Part shown: one piece after another, positions 29,805 through 39,736 of the stretch
Numbering within the stretch: the first letter of the stretch is position 1
Layout: every line of letters begins with the position of its first letter
Assembly: GCF_014647435.1 (NCBI RefSeq)
Contig: NZ_BMPE01000014.1
Coordinates: forward strand, 15,721-79,720
From: Deinococcus radiotolerans
GTDB lineage: Bacteria; Deinococcota; Deinococci; Deinococcales; Deinococcaceae
Direction of reading: 5' to 3'
Length of the DNA stretch: 64,000 nt
Notes under the pieces: generated by a model
What the model saw: only the letters and a program-made list of their open reading frames with translations
What the model was told of the DNA's origin: nothing
Database searches by the model: none
Made by a program: the position numbers and the translations under genes

Positions 29805-30427
29805 TGGCCGTGGCGGGCAGCGGGGCGCGTCTGGATCATCTGGTGGTGGCGGCCCGTTCGCTGGCGGAGGGGCGGGACTGGCTGGAGGGTCGCCTGCGCG
29901 TGCCGCTCCAGCCGGGCGGGGAGCACGAGCTGTTCGGCACGCACAACCTGCTGCTGTCGCTGGGGCCGGACGCGTACCTGGAGGTGATCGCCGTGAACCC
30001 GGCCGCGCCGCCGCCCGCGCGGGCCCGCTGGTTCGCGCTGGACACGCCGGGGATGCAGGAGCGGCTGTCGCACGGTCCGGCTCTGGTGCACTGGGTGGCG
30101 CAAGTGCCGCAGGTGCCGGGCAGGCCGGACGCGCTGCCGCTGTCGCGCGGGGAGAACCGCTGGGTGCTGACCGTCCCGGCAGACGGGGGCCTGCCCGGCG
30201 GTGGGGCCATGCCGTCCCTGATTCACTGGTTGACGCCGCCGCCGCCCACGCGCCTGCCGGACGTGGGTGTGCGCCTGTCGGGCCTGCGGCTGGGTTCGCC
30301 CGAACCGGACGGGCTGCGCGCGGCGCTGGACGCCCTGCGTTTCCAGGGTGAGGTGGAGGTCGTGGAGGCCCCGCAGGTCGAGCTGCGCGCCACGCTGGAC
30401 ACGCCGCACGGGCCGGTGGAGTTGTAG
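29804..30427 (+). CDS. Glyoxalase-like (VOC) domain protein
   Basis: A 207-residue protein with a Glyoxalase_3-like layout. [23 protein letters not shown] opens the fold, and [21 protein letters not shown] is the second strand set. A second half carries [24 protein letters not shown], and the end is beta-rich ([12 protein letters not shown]). The substrate is unknown. The start is either ATG 29804 or GTG 29801, which overlaps the upstream stop; ATG was chosen for better spacing from GGGGAG. It is probably co-translated with the flavoprotein. Confidence 0.75.
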   Translation: MAVAGSGARLDHLVVAARSLAEGRDWLEGRLRVPLQPGGEHELFGTHNLLLSLGPDAYLEVIAVNPAAPPPARARWFALDTPGMQERLSHGPALVHWVAQVPQVPGRPDALPLSRGENRWVLTVPADGGLPGGGAMPSLIHWLTPPPPTRLPDVGVRLSGLRLGSPEPDGLRAALDALRFQGEVEVVEAPQVELRATLDTPHGPVEL

Positions 30428-30444
30428 ACGTGCGTCCGGCAGTG

Positions 30445-30475
30445 TTGACCCCTGCGGCCTGGGGTGCGCCACAAT
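30445..30475 (+). promoter_or_regulatory. Promoter of the branched-chain aminotransferase gene
   Basis: TTGACC (30445-30450) and CACAAT (30470-30475) are separated by 19 bases, and the ATG (30483) follows the -10 by seven bases. This suggests a leaderless transcript. Confidence 0.55.
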
Positions 30476-30482
30476 GGACGCC

Positions 30483-31523
30483 ATGAGCACCCAGACTGCC
30501 CGCCCACCCGTGGATCTCGACTGGAACACGCTGGGATTCAGTTACGTCCGCACCGATGAGCGCTACCTGTCGCACTGGCGGGATGGCGCGTGGGACGCCG
30601 GGACGCTGACGCTGGACAACGTGCTGCACATCAGTGAAGGCAGTACGGCACTGCACTACGGTCAGCAGTGCTTCGAGGGCCTCAAGGCGTACCGCGCGGC
30701 GGACGGCAGCATCAACCTCTTCCGCCCGGATCAGAACGCGGCGCGCATGCAGGCCAGCTGCCGCCGCCTCCTCATGCCGGAGGTCAGCACGGAGCAGTTC
30801 ATCGAGGCGTGCCGTCAGGTCGTGCAGGCCAACGAGCGCTGGCTGCCCCCCTACGGCAGTGGCGGCGCGCTGTACCTGCGCCCGTACGTGATCGGCGTGG
30901 GGGACAACATCGGCGTGCGCAGCGCCCCGGAATTTCTGTTCGGCGTGTTCTGCATTCCCGTCGGCGCGTACTTCAAGGGTGGCCTGACCCCGCACAACTT
31001 CATGACCAGCGAGTACGACCGCGCCGCGCCGCACGGCACGGGCGCCGCGAAGGTCGGCGGGAACTATGCCGCGAGCCTCATGCCCGGCGCGCAGGCCAAG
31101 GACCGCCACTTTGCGGACGCGATCTACCTTGATCCGGCGACCCACACGAAGATCGAGGAGGTCGGCGCGGCGAACTTCTTCGCCATCACGAAGGATGGGC
31201 AGACATTCATCACGCCCAAGTCGCCCAGCATCCTGCCCAGCATCACGAAGTACAGCCTGCTGTGGCTGGCCGAGCACCGCCTGGGCCTGAACGTCGTCGA
31301 GGGGGACGTGTACATCGACCGCCTGGATGAGTACGCCGAGGCGGGCGCGTGCGGCACGGCTGCCGTCATCACGCCCATCGGTGGCATCCAGCACGGCGAC
31401 ACCTTCCACGTGTTCCACAGCGAAACCGAGGTTGGGCCCATCACGCGCCGCCTGTACGACGAACTGGTCGGCATCCAGTCCGGCGACCGCGAGGCGCCCG
31501 AGGGCTGGATCGTCAAAGTTTGA
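30483..31523 (+). CDS. ilvE: Branched-chain amino acid aminotransferase
   Basis: A 346-residue PLP enzyme (fold type IV) interconverting Leu/Ile/Val and their keto acids with glutamate. Motifs are [19 protein letters not shown] (substrate entry), [27 protein letters not shown] (PLP-binding Lys in AKVGG) and [10 protein letters not shown]. The C-terminal [15 protein letters not shown] holds the PLP phosphate. Length and motif order fit BCAT of the eukaryote/Actinobacteria-like large type. Start ATG 30483, leaderless after CACAAT; an ATG three codons upstream is possible. It is a natural partner of the liv importer at 808-5672. Confidence 0.94.
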   Translation: MSTQTARPPVDLDWNTLGFSYVRTDERYLSHWRDGAWDAGTLTLDNVLHISEGSTALHYGQQCFEGLKAYRAADGSINLFRPDQNAARMQASCRRLLMPEVSTEQFIEACRQVVQANERWLPPYGSGGALYLRPYVIGVGDNIGVRSAPEFLFGVFCIPVGAYFKGGLTPHNFMTSEYDRAAPHGTGAAKVGGNYAASLMPGAQAKDRHFADAIYLDPATHTKIEEVGAANFFAITKDGQTFITPKSPSILPSITKYSLLWLAEHRLGLNVVEGDVYIDRLDEYAEAGACGTAAVITPIGGIQHGDTFHVFHSETEVGPITRRLYDELVGIQSGDREAPEGWIVKV

Positions 31524-31538
31524 GGGCGTAGGACGCAG

Positions 31539-31571
31539 GAGGCGGTTCGCGCTGTGCGGGCCGCCTCTCGT
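31539..31571 (+). terminator. Terminator after the aminotransferase gene
   Basis: GAGGCGG (31539-31545) pairs with CCGCCTC (31561-31567) and TCGTGTTT follows. A second inverted repeat (CCTCTCG 31564 / CGAGAGG 31580) overlaps it and can serve the convergent GNAT gene. Confidence 0.65.
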
Positions 31572-31573
31572 GT

Positions 31574-32380
31574 TTACCGCGAGAGGTGGATGGGGGTGAC
31601 GGTCGCAGCGGTCAGGTCCAGTTCCGCGTCGGCCTGGGTTTCGGCGGGGGTATCGCCCCAGGCCTGCATGATCAGCCCCCGCGCACCGCGTTCGCGGGCG
31701 GCGCTGCACGTGGCGCGCAGCAGGGCGTGACGCAGGGTGGTGTGGCGCCACGCCGGGTGGACACCGGGGCTGCCCACCGTCATCGTGTCGCCCTCCAGCC
31801 ACGCGCGGCAGATCCCGACGCCTTGCCCGGAGGCGTCTAGCGCCACGTGACTCATGGTGTCGTCCGATCCGTGCGCGCCGGGGATGAGGTCTGGGTTGCC
31901 CACGAGCGTGTGGCCCAGCCGGTCGGCGTACGTGGCCTGCGCCTGTCGCCGAACAGTCAGGTTCGGCACGGCGGCCAGCGGCAGAAGGCGGAGCCCCTCT
32001 GGAATCGGGGTGTCCGGGGTGGGCAGTGGGCCGCGCCAGTCGGTGAACTGTCCGGCCTGCCGCCAGCCGAGCCTGCGCAGGGCCTCTATGGGCAGCAGGG
32101 CGTCGTCTGCGTACGCGCTCAGGGTCGCGCCGGACGTCAGGGCCGCGCGCAGGAGGTCCAGGGCGACCTGGGCCTGTCGGGGGCCGGGGCGCGCGCCCCC
32201 CAGCACCTCCAGGTCCACGCGGGGGGTGCGGCGCAGGGCGATCACCCCTGCACCATCCTCTGCCGTCCACGCCGATACTAGCTGGGGTAGGAGAGGGCGC
32301 AGGTCTTGCACGCCGCAGCTCAGCAGGTCCGACAGGGCTGGGAGCGCCAGCTGGGGCTGTACGGCCGTCGGGAGCTTCAC
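31574..32380 (-). CDS. GNAT-family N-acetyltransferase
   Basis: A 268-residue protein with GNAT features, perhaps two tandem domains. A degenerate first half (APLPALSDLL... QAQVALDLLRAAL) precedes a clearer second half. That half has the segment SHVALDASGQGVGICRAWLEGDTMTVGSPGVHPAWR, the acetyl-CoA loop HTTLRHALLRATCSAARERGARGLIMQ and a helical end. The residues supporting acetyl-CoA binding (R/Q-x-x-G-x-G) are not perfectly kept, as GVHPAWRHTTLRHALL. The GTG start at 32380 is uncertain. The acceptor substrate is unknown. Confidence 0.7.
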   Translation of the reverse strand: MKLPTAVQPQLALPALSDLLSCGVQDLRPLLPQLVSAWTAEDGAGVIALRRTPRVDLEVLGGARPGPRQAQVALDLLRAALTSGATLSAYADDALLPIEALRRLGWRQAGQFTDWRGPLPTPDTPIPEGLRLLPLAAVPNLTVRRQAQATYADRLGHTLVGNPDLIPGAHGSDDTMSHVALDASGQGVGICRAWLEGDTMTVGSPGVHPAWRHTTLRHALLRATCSAARERGARGLIMQAWGDTPAETQADAELDLTAATVTPIHLSR

Positions 32381-32508
32381 TGGAACAGCAGAGGGAGTCC
32401 GCGCCGCCGAACCTGCCCCCCCTGACGCGCGCGCCTGCCCTGAGCGTTTTCTTCATGTTCAGAACTGGGTTCAGCGGCGTCCTGGGGGGCGCGGCTAGAC
32501 TGGCGTTC

Positions 32509-34404
32509 ATGAGTGAAGCGCTTCCGCTGGATCACGGTCACCTGCAGAAACTGGTCACGGCGGACCTGGTGCGTCCCGATCACCTGCTCGGCGCCCACGT
32601 CGTTACAGAGAACGGCGTGGAGGGCGTCCGCTTTGGCGTGTGGGCGCCCAACGCGCATCACGTGAGTGTCGTGGGGGACTTCAACGGCTTCAACGGCTTC
32701 GACAACCCCATGCAGCGCCTTGACTTCGGGTTCTGGGGCGCGTTTGTGCCCTCGGCCCGGCACGGGCAGCGGTACAAGTTCCGCGTGACCGGCCCGGACG
32801 GCCGCACCGAGGACAAGATGGACCCGTACAGTACGTTCTTCGAGGTGCGGCCCGCGACCGCCAGTATTGTCTGGGAGCAGCCATTCGACTGGTCCGACAC
32901 CGGCTGGATGGAGCACCGCAGCGCGGGCTTCGACCGCCCGGTCAGCATCTATGAGGTACACTTGCCGTCCTGGGCGCGCCGGGAGGACGGGTGGTTCCTG
33001 AACTACCGCGACCTCGCGCACCGCCTGGGTGAGTACGTGCAGTTCATGGGGTACACGCACGTGGAACTCCTGGGCGTCATGGAACACCCCTTCGACGGTT
33101 CGTGGGGGTATCAGGTGACCGGGTACTACGCGCCCACGAGCCGCATGGGCAGCCCGGAGGATTTCAAGTACCTCGTGAATCACCTGCATGGCCTGGGCAT
33201 CGGCGTGCTCCTGGACTGGGTGCCCGGGCACTTCCCGACCGACAGCGCGGGCCTAGCGCACTTTGACGGCACGCCCCTGTTCGAGTACGCCGACCCCCGC
33301 AAGGGCTTCCATCAGGACTGGAACACGTACATCTTCGACTACGGCCGCAACGAGGTCGTGATGTTCCTGGTCGGCTCGGCCCTGAAATGGCTCCAGGACT
33401 TCCACGTGGACGGCCTGCGCGTGGATGCGGTGGCCAGCATGCTGTACCTGGACTTCTCCCGCACCGAGTGGATCCCGAACGTGCACGGCGGCCGCGAGAA
33501 TCTCGAAGCGATCGCGTTCCTCAAGCGCCTGAATGAGGTCGTGCATCACATGGCGCCGGGCTGCATGATCATCGCGGAGGAGAGCACTTCGTTCCCCGGC
33601 GTGACCACCCCGAGCCCCTTTGGCCTGGGCTTCGACTACAAGTGGGCGATGGGCTGGATGAACGACAACCTCGGGTACTTCGAGCAGGACCCGCTGTGGC
33701 GCAAGCACCACCACCACGCGCTGACGTTCTTCAACGTGTACCGCACCAGCGAGAACTACGTGCTGGCCATCAGTCACGACGAGGTCGTGCACCTGAAAAA
33801 GAGCATGGTCATGAAGATGCCCGGCGACTGGTACCAGCAGCGCGCCGGGTACCGCGCGTTCCTGGCCCTTATGTGGGCCACGCCCGGCAAGAAACTGCTG
33901 TTCATGGGTCAGGAGTTCGCGCAGCCCACCGAATGGAACCATGACGTGGGCCTGCCCTGGCACCTCGCGGATCACCCGGACCACCGGGGCGTGCTGAACC
34001 TCGTGCGGCGCCTGAACGGCCTGTATCGCACCCGCCCGGACTGGCACGTGGCCGACACCCGCGAGGAGGGGCTGCTGTGGGTGAACGCGGACGACGTGGA
34101 CAACAGTGTGTACGCCTTCTTGCGCCGCGACCCGGTCGGCGGCTCCTGGAGCGTGATCGTCGCGAACCTGACGCCCGTGTACCGCGACGTGTATCCGGTC
34201 GGCGTGCCGCAGGGCGGCGCGTACCGCGTGCTGCTGTCCACGGATGACGGCGAGTTCGGCGGATTCGGCACGCAGCAGCCCGACCTGACTGCCCGCGAGG
34301 AAGGCTGGCACGGGCAGACGCATCACTTGCGCGTGAACCTCGCGCCGAACAGCGTGCTGGTCCTGACCCCCACGGAGGCTACGGTCGTCAGTGACGTCCG
34401 CTGA
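32509..34404 (+). CDS. glgB: 1,4-alpha-glucan branching enzyme
   Basis: A 631-residue GH13 enzyme that makes alpha-1,6 branches in glycogen. The N-terminal carbohydrate module has FGVWAPNAHHVSVVGDFNGF (42-61). The central barrel has IYEVHLPSW, LLDWVPGHFP, the nucleophile Asp306 in DGLRVDAVAS, the acid Glu at 357/358 in IIAEEST, and the third Asp424 in SHDEVV. A C-terminal beta domain closes it. The ATG at 32509 lies seven bases after TAGACT. No other glg genes are in the window. Confidence 0.95.
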   Translation: MSEALPLDHGHLQKLVTADLVRPDHLLGAHVVTENGVEGVRFGVWAPNAHHVSVVGDFNGFNGFDNPMQRLDFGFWGAFVPSARHGQRYKFRVTGPDGRTEDKMDPYSTFFEVRPATASIVWEQPFDWSDTGWMEHRSAGFDRPVSIYEVHLPSWARREDGWFLNYRDLAHRLGEYVQFMGYTHVELLGVMEHPFDGSWGYQVTGYYAPTSRMGSPEDFKYLVNHLHGLGIGVLLDWVPGHFPTDSAGLAHFDGTPLFEYADPRKGFHQDWNTYIFDYGRNEVVMFLVGSALKWLQDFHVDGLRVDAVASMLYLDFSRTEWIPNVHGGRENLEAIAFLKRLNEVVHHMAPGCMIIAEESTSFPGVTTPSPFGLGFDYKWAMGWMNDNLGYFEQDPLWRKHHHHALTFFNVYRTSENYVLAISHDEVVHLKKSMVMKMPGDWYQQRAGYRAFLALMWATPGKKLLFMGQEFAQPTEWNHDVGLPWHLADHPDHRGVLNLVRRLNGLYRTRPDWHVADTREEGLLWVNADDVDNSVYAFLRRDPVGGSWSVIVANLTPVYRDVYPVGVPQGGAYRVLLSTDDGEFGGFGTQQPDLTAREEGWHGQTHHLRVNLAPNSVLVLTPTEATVVSDVR

Positions 34405-34417
34405 CCGCCGTGCTTGA

Positions 34418-34702
34418 ATGCAGCGCGTGACGACCCCGCCCGAGCCCCGCCCCACCCCGGACGCCCTGACCGCGCTCAGCTTCGTGCTGCTGGCTGCCCT
34501 GGCCGGCCTGCTGCTGTGGCCCCTGATCAGCGGCGGCGCGGCCCCCAGCCCGTACCTGATCGGGGCGCTCCTGCTGGCCCGGCTGGGCGTGCAGCTGCTG
34601 CGCGCTCGCCGTGACCCGCGCCTGCGCCGCCCGGTCAGCTGGGCGCTGGACCTGCTGATCATCGCGCTGATCTTCAACGTCGCCAGCCGCCAACCCAGCT
34701 GA
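34418..34702 (+). CDS. Small membrane protein, 94 residues
   Basis: Not recognised. Three hydrophobic helices (LTALSFVLLAALAGLLLWPLI, YLIGALLLARLGVQLL, WALDLLIIALIFNVA) are joined by short Arg-rich loops, so it sits in the membrane with positive-inside loops. ATG 34418 is used, but GTG 34427 lies seven bases after TTGAAT and would match the local leaderless habit. It lies 13 bases after glgB, so co-transcription is possible. Confidence 0.6.
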   Translation: MQRVTTPPEPRPTPDALTALSFVLLAALAGLLLWPLISGGAAPSPYLIGALLLARLGVQLLRARRDPRLRRPVSWALDLLIIALIFNVASRQPS

Positions 34703-34920
34703 CCTGTTGTCTGGCTAGGGCCCTGGTGCGTGCGGGTCGGTGCCCAGGTGGGCTGGGCAGGTGACCCGGGCAGGCGCACGGCCCAGCGTCTGAAGTGGGG
34801 CAGACCTGTGACACGCTGCGGGGGCAGCGGCGCTGGCGTACCCTGGCGGCCCTGCGATCCGGACGCCCCCAGTGTGGGGTTGCTCACTTTCTAACGCCGA
34901 ATGCCTGAAAGCGGCGCAGA
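34703..34920. other. Gap before apbE, no gene seen
   Basis: About 218 bases. It contains a short hairpin CCCC-AGTGT-GGGG (about 34867-34879) and a TAACGC element upstream of apbE, but no clear -35/-10 pair. No gene is supported. Confidence 0.4.
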
Positions 34921-35940
34921 ATGTCCGATGTGATCCTCAAAGTTCTGGGCCGCGCGTTGCGGGGACCGCACCGCCTGCACGCCACCTACGAACGCCTCCT
35001 GGGCACCGAGGTGGAGGTGCAGGTAGTCGCCCGCACCGCCGAACAGGCCCACCACGCCGAGCAGGCCGCCCTCACGGAGATCGAGCGGCTGACCGGCGTG
35101 CTCAACCGGTTCGATCCTCACAGCGAACTGCGCCGCTGGCAGGCGCGGCTGGGTGACACCCACGTGCCCCTGAGCCTGGAGCTGCTGCACGTCCTGCGCC
35201 TCGCGGATCATTGGCGGACCCTCAGTGGCGGCGCCTTCCACCCCGGTGCGGACGCCCTGGGGGCCCTGTGGCAGCAGGCGCAGGTCCTCGGCGCGCCCCC
35301 CTCTGCCGAACTGCTCGCGCGCGGCGTCAGTGCGCTACGCGCGGCCCCCTGGACGCTGCATGCCGATGGGAGCGCCACCCTGCACGCCGGCGGCCCGCTC
35401 GGCCTGAACGCTCTGGCCAAGGGGTACGTCGTGGACCGGGCGGCGCTGGTCGCGTCGCGCTGCGCGGGCGTGCGCAGCGTCCTGATCAACGCGGGCGGCG
35501 ACCTGCGCGTCATCGGCGCGGCGCAGGTGAACGTCCTGATCGCCGACCCGTTCACCGCGCGTGATGACGCCCCGCCCGCCGGGCGGGTCCGCGTGAAGAA
35601 TCAGGCGCTCGCCACCAGCGGCCGCGCGCACCGGGGCTTCCAGGTGAACGGCACGCACTACTCGCACGTGATCGACCCGCGCAGCGGTCAGCCCGTGCAG
35701 GACGTGCCGGGCGTGACCATCACGGCGCCTGAATGCGTCACCGCTGACGCCCTGGCGACCATCCTGAGCGTGCTGGGCCCCCAGGCCGGCCTGACGCTGA
35801 TGAGGACCCTGCCCGGCTGCGAGGCGCTGATCATCACGGCTGCCGGGCAGCGGCACGCCACGCCCGGCTGGCGCGGCACAGACCCGCAGGTCCCGCCCGC
35901 CGCCCGGGGCCAGCGCCGGGCCCTGTTAACCGCCCGCTAA
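34921..35940 (+). CDS. apbE: FAD:protein FMN transferase (ApbE family)
   Basis: A 339-residue enzyme that covalently attaches FMN to Ser/Thr of target proteins, usually outside the cytoplasm. Family motifs are LNRFDPHSELRRW, GLNALAKGYVVDRAAL (substrate/FAD loop), VLINAGGDLRVIG, ATSGRAHRG and THYSHVIDPRSGQPV with the Mg-binding Asp. No clear signal peptide was found, so it might be tethered or cytoplasmic. It is followed at 38 bases by a Tat-exported DUF2271 protein and a PepSY-type membrane protein, a gene neighbourhood linked to flavinylated redox proteins. Confidence 0.88.
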   Translation: MSDVILKVLGRALRGPHRLHATYERLLGTEVEVQVVARTAEQAHHAEQAALTEIERLTGVLNRFDPHSELRRWQARLGDTHVPLSLELLHVLRLADHWRTLSGGAFHPGADALGALWQQAQVLGAPPSAELLARGVSALRAAPWTLHADGSATLHAGGPLGLNALAKGYVVDRAALVASRCAGVRSVLINAGGDLRVIGAAQVNVLIADPFTARDDAPPAGRVRVKNQALATSGRAHRGFQVNGTHYSHVIDPRSGQPVQDVPGVTITAPECVTADALATILSVLGPQAGLTLMRTLPGCEALIITAAGQRHATPGWRGTDPQVPPAARGQRRALLTAR

Positions 35941-35978
35941 CGTGCGGGCGGCACCCTGCCCGCAGGAGGATTCACCCC

Positions 35979-36539
35979 ATGACCCACACGCGCCGCCGTT
36001 TCCTGCATACCCTCGGCCTGACCGCCGCTGCCCTGACCACCGCCCGCTTCAGCCCCGCCCAGGCCGCCGCCACCACGCCCAGCGCGAAGAAATGGCCCAC
36101 CGGTATGGCCCTGGACGTGACGTTCACGGTCGCCACCAAGGCTACCGGGCGCGTGAAGCGGCCCTTCGTGGCCGTGTGGATCGAGGATGAGGCTGGGAAT
36201 ACCGTCCGGAACCTGACCGTGTGGGTGCAGCAGTCGCGCCTGAATCCCCGCTGGCTGTCCGAACTGCGCCGCTGGTACCGCGGGAACGCCGATCAGCTGG
36301 AAACGGTCAGCAGCGCCACCCGCAACCCCGGCACGTATGCCGTCGCGTGGGACGGCAAGACGGACAAGGGCGCGCTGGCCTCCCAGGGCACGTACTACGT
36401 GTGCGTGGAAGCGGCCCGCGAGCACGGCCCGTACTCGCTGGTGCGCGAGAAGGTCACTGTGGGGGCGACCAGTTTCAAGAAGGCCCTGACCGCCGACAAC
36501 GACATCGAGGCGGCCAGTGTCGCTTTCGGCAAAGCCTGA
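35979..36539 (+). CDS. Tat-exported DUF2271 domain protein
   Basis: A 186-residue secreted protein. A twin-arginine signal (THTRRRFLHTLGLTAAALTT, residues 2-21) with a cut near AQA-AAT is followed by a beta-rich domain: MALDVTFTVATKATGRVKRP, FVAVWIEDEAGNTVRNLTVW, then GTYYVCVEAAREHGPY. Tat export implies folding or cofactor insertion in the cytoplasm. AGGAGG precedes the ATG. The canonical flavinylation motif (S/T-G-A-S/T) is not exact; the closest is TVGATSF near the C-terminus. It is placed between apbE and the PepSY gene, so a redox partner role is inferred. Confidence 0.8.
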   Translation: MTHTRRRFLHTLGLTAAALTTARFSPAQAAATTPSAKKWPTGMALDVTFTVATKATGRVKRPFVAVWIEDEAGNTVRNLTVWVQQSRLNPRWLSELRRWYRGNADQLETVSSATRNPGTYAVAWDGKTDKGALASQGTYYVCVEAAREHGPYSLVREKVTVGATSFKKALTADNDIEAASVAFGKA

Positions 36540-37158
36540 CGCGGGCGCGGCCCGGCCCGCGCCGCGCCCCCGCACCCTGAAGGCCCGCACGAACGTCTGG
36601 CTGCGCTGGGCGCACACGTACACCAGCATGATCAGCCTGCTGGTCGTGCTGTTCTTCAGCCTGACCGGCATCACCCTGAACCACCCGGACTGGGTGTTCG
36701 GCACGAAGGACGTCACGCGGACCGTGCAGGGCACCCTCCCGGCCGGCTGGATCACGAACGGCCAGCCGGACTGGCTGACGGTCGCGGAGGAACTGCGCGC
36801 CCAGCAGGGCCTGAGGGGCCGGGCGACTGACCCGCGCGCCGATGATCAGGAAGCCGACATCTCCTTCCTGGCGCCCGGCTACAGCGCCGACACGGTCATC
36901 AACGTGAAGACCGGCACGTACGAGACCACCATCCTGGAACAGGGCGCGGTGGCCGTCATGAACGACCTGCACAAGGGCCGCGACGCCAGCCCCGCCTGGA
37001 AGTGGGTGATTGACCTGAGCGGCGCGTTCCTGACCCTCATCTCACTGACCGGGCTGGGCATCCTGCTGTACCTGAAAAAGACCCGCGTGCAGGCCCTGAC
37101 CGTTATGGGGATCGGCGCCGTGCTGACCGCGCTGCTCGCGTGGCAGGGGAGTCAATGA
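36517..37158 (+). CDS. PepSY-associated transmembrane protein
   Basis: A 213-residue protein. A cytoplasmic Pro/Arg-rich N-tail precedes TM1 (ISLLVVLFFSLTGITLN). A periplasmic PepSY-like domain follows (about 65-150, with DISFLAPGYSADTVINVKTG), then TM2 (FLTLISLTGLGILLYL) and TM3 (ALTVMGIGAVLTALLAW). RWAHTYTSM and HKGRD keep His residues seen in PepSY/TM proteins that bind heme or flavin partners. The GTG start overlaps the DUF2271 gene by 23 bases, giving coupled translation. It probably anchors the redox unit with ApbE and DUF2271. Confidence 0.82.
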   Translation: MSLSAKPDAGAARPAPRPRTLKARTNVWLRWAHTYTSMISLLVVLFFSLTGITLNHPDWVFGTKDVTRTVQGTLPAGWITNGQPDWLTVAEELRAQQGLRGRATDPRADDQEADISFLAPGYSADTVINVKTGTYETTILEQGAVAVMNDLHKGRDASPAWKWVIDLSGAFLTLISLTGLGILLYLKKTRVQALTVMGIGAVLTALLAWQGSQ

Positions 37159-37266
37159 CTCCCGCCCTCCAGGGCATAGGCTCACCCTCCCACGGCGCGC
37201 CGGGAGGGTGAGTTCTGTTGCGCCTCCCGCACTTCGGGGCCGGGCGCGCCCGCTATGCTGCGCCGC

Positions 37267-38052
37267 ATGACCGATGACCGCCACCGCCGCCCCGAGGACG
37301 TCCGCGCCTTCTACGACGCGCACCGCACCGTCCGCCAGTACGAGAACCACGAGGACGGCACACCCCTGCCGCTGCCCGACGATCACCTGGACGTGATCCT
37401 GCACGCCGCGCAGCGCGCCCCGACCGACGCGACCGCGCAGCTGTACTCCCTGATCCGCCTGACCCGCCCGGACGTGCGGGCCCGCGTGGCGGACCTGAGC
37501 ACGAACGCGCACATTGCGACGGCCAGCGAGGCGTTCGTCGTGTGCGCCGATGTGCGCCGCGTGGGCCGCGTACTGGAGGTCGCCGGGAAGCAGCCGGGGC
37601 ACTGGCCTGCCATCGCCGTGCACTTCGGCATCGGGGACGCCGTCATGGCCGGCACGAACCTCCTGACCGCCGCGGAGATGCTGGGCTACCAGGGCTGCTG
37701 GATCGGCGGCGTTCTGAACGGCCTGGATGGCATCATCGATGAACTGAAGTTGCCGCAGGGCGTGCTCCCGTTCGCGGCGCTCACCATCGGCCGGCCCGCC
37801 GAGCACGCCCCGTACCGGCCGCGCGTGCCCCGCCCCCTGGTGATTCACACCGACGAGTACCACACCGGGACCGACGACGAGATCCGACACGCGACCGAGG
37901 TCATGAACCCCATCGCGGCGCGGGGCGGGCAGCCCGGTGACTGGGCGCGCCTCCTGACCATGTATTTCGGGCAGGGCGGCGGCATGGAGAAACGCGAACC
38001 TGCGCTCGTGGCCGCCCTGAAGCGCCAGGGCCTCTGGTCCGGAAACGAGTAA
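37267..38052 (+). CDS. Nitroreductase-family oxidoreductase
   Basis: A 261-residue FMN-dependent NAD(P)H oxidoreductase. AFYDAHRTVRQYENHE carries the conserved RxxR/Y FMN phosphate contact. Later come HAAQRAPTDATAQLYSLIRL, AGTNLLTAAEMLGYQGCWIGG and a C-terminal FAALTIGRPAE. Such enzymes reduce nitro compounds, quinones or flavins. The physiological target is not known. The ATG at 37267 follows TATGCT by seven bases, a leaderless layout. Confidence 0.87.
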   Translation: MTDDRHRRPEDVRAFYDAHRTVRQYENHEDGTPLPLPDDHLDVILHAAQRAPTDATAQLYSLIRLTRPDVRARVADLSTNAHIATASEAFVVCADVRRVGRVLEVAGKQPGHWPAIAVHFGIGDAVMAGTNLLTAAEMLGYQGCWIGGVLNGLDGIIDELKLPQGVLPFAALTIGRPAEHAPYRPRVPRPLVIHTDEYHTGTDDEIRHATEVMNPIAARGGQPGDWARLLTMYFGQGGGMEKREPALVAALKRQGLWSGNE

Positions 38053-38075
38053 GGCCACAGGGCCGTCCTGGGAGC

Positions 38076-38406
38076 ATGCTGCGCGCCCTGCCGACCTGCC
38101 CTGAACCCCAGTCCCGCGCTCGGGCCCTGCTGGCCCTCACGGTCCACGGGGCCGGACTGTGCGTCCTGGCGGCCCTGATTGGCCTGGGCGGCTGGGTACC
38201 TGCGCCCACGACCGTCTGGCTGGACCGCGCGGGCACCGTGCTGGTGGTCCTGGGGGGCCTTCCAGACGGCCGGGGTGGACGCCGCCGTGAACGCCGGACT
38301 GGGCCGCGGTGGGCGCGGCGCGGGGCTACCCTGGCCGCTGATCCTGCGGCTGGGCGTGGCGGGCGTCACCTGCTTCATTCTGGAAGGCGCGCTGCGGCTG
38401 ATCTGA
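38076..38406 (+). pseudogene. Frameshifted small membrane protein gene
   Basis: Two overlapping frames together make one plausible membrane protein. The first frame (from ATG 38076) gives RALLALTVHGAGLCVLAALI and then TVLVVLGG. The next frame continues AFQTAGVDAAVNAGLGRG and WPLILRLGVAGVTCFILEGA before the stop at 38404-38406. The switch falls at a run of six G (38252-38257), and removing one G joins the frames exactly. Either this is a real frameshift, programmed slippage or a sequencing error. Function unknown. Confidence 0.6.
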
Positions 38407-38450
38407 AGGTCTGCCCGCCCGGCATGCGGCGGCCTTCGTAGAATGCGCGG

Positions 38451-39638
<1,188 letters not shown>

Positions 39639-39736
39639 ACCGCTGCCGGTGGGTGCAGGTGTCCGGCAGCGGGTGGCAGATTGAACGTCACCTCGCTTAC
39701 CGTCACCTGCTCTCATGAAGGCGCACAGTGGCGCGC

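Noticed and set aside
29160..32510. A minus-strand open frame of about 1116 codons crossing several genes
   Set aside because: It is antisense to the flavoprotein, VOC, aminotransferase and GNAT genes, has low-complexity Arg/Pro/Gly content and no motif. It is an artefact of very high GC.
34418..34426. GTG 34427 as the only start of the small membrane gene
   Set aside because: Possible, because TTGAAT lies seven bases upstream, but the -10 match is weak and ATG 34418 is in frame, so I left the ATG and noted the choice.
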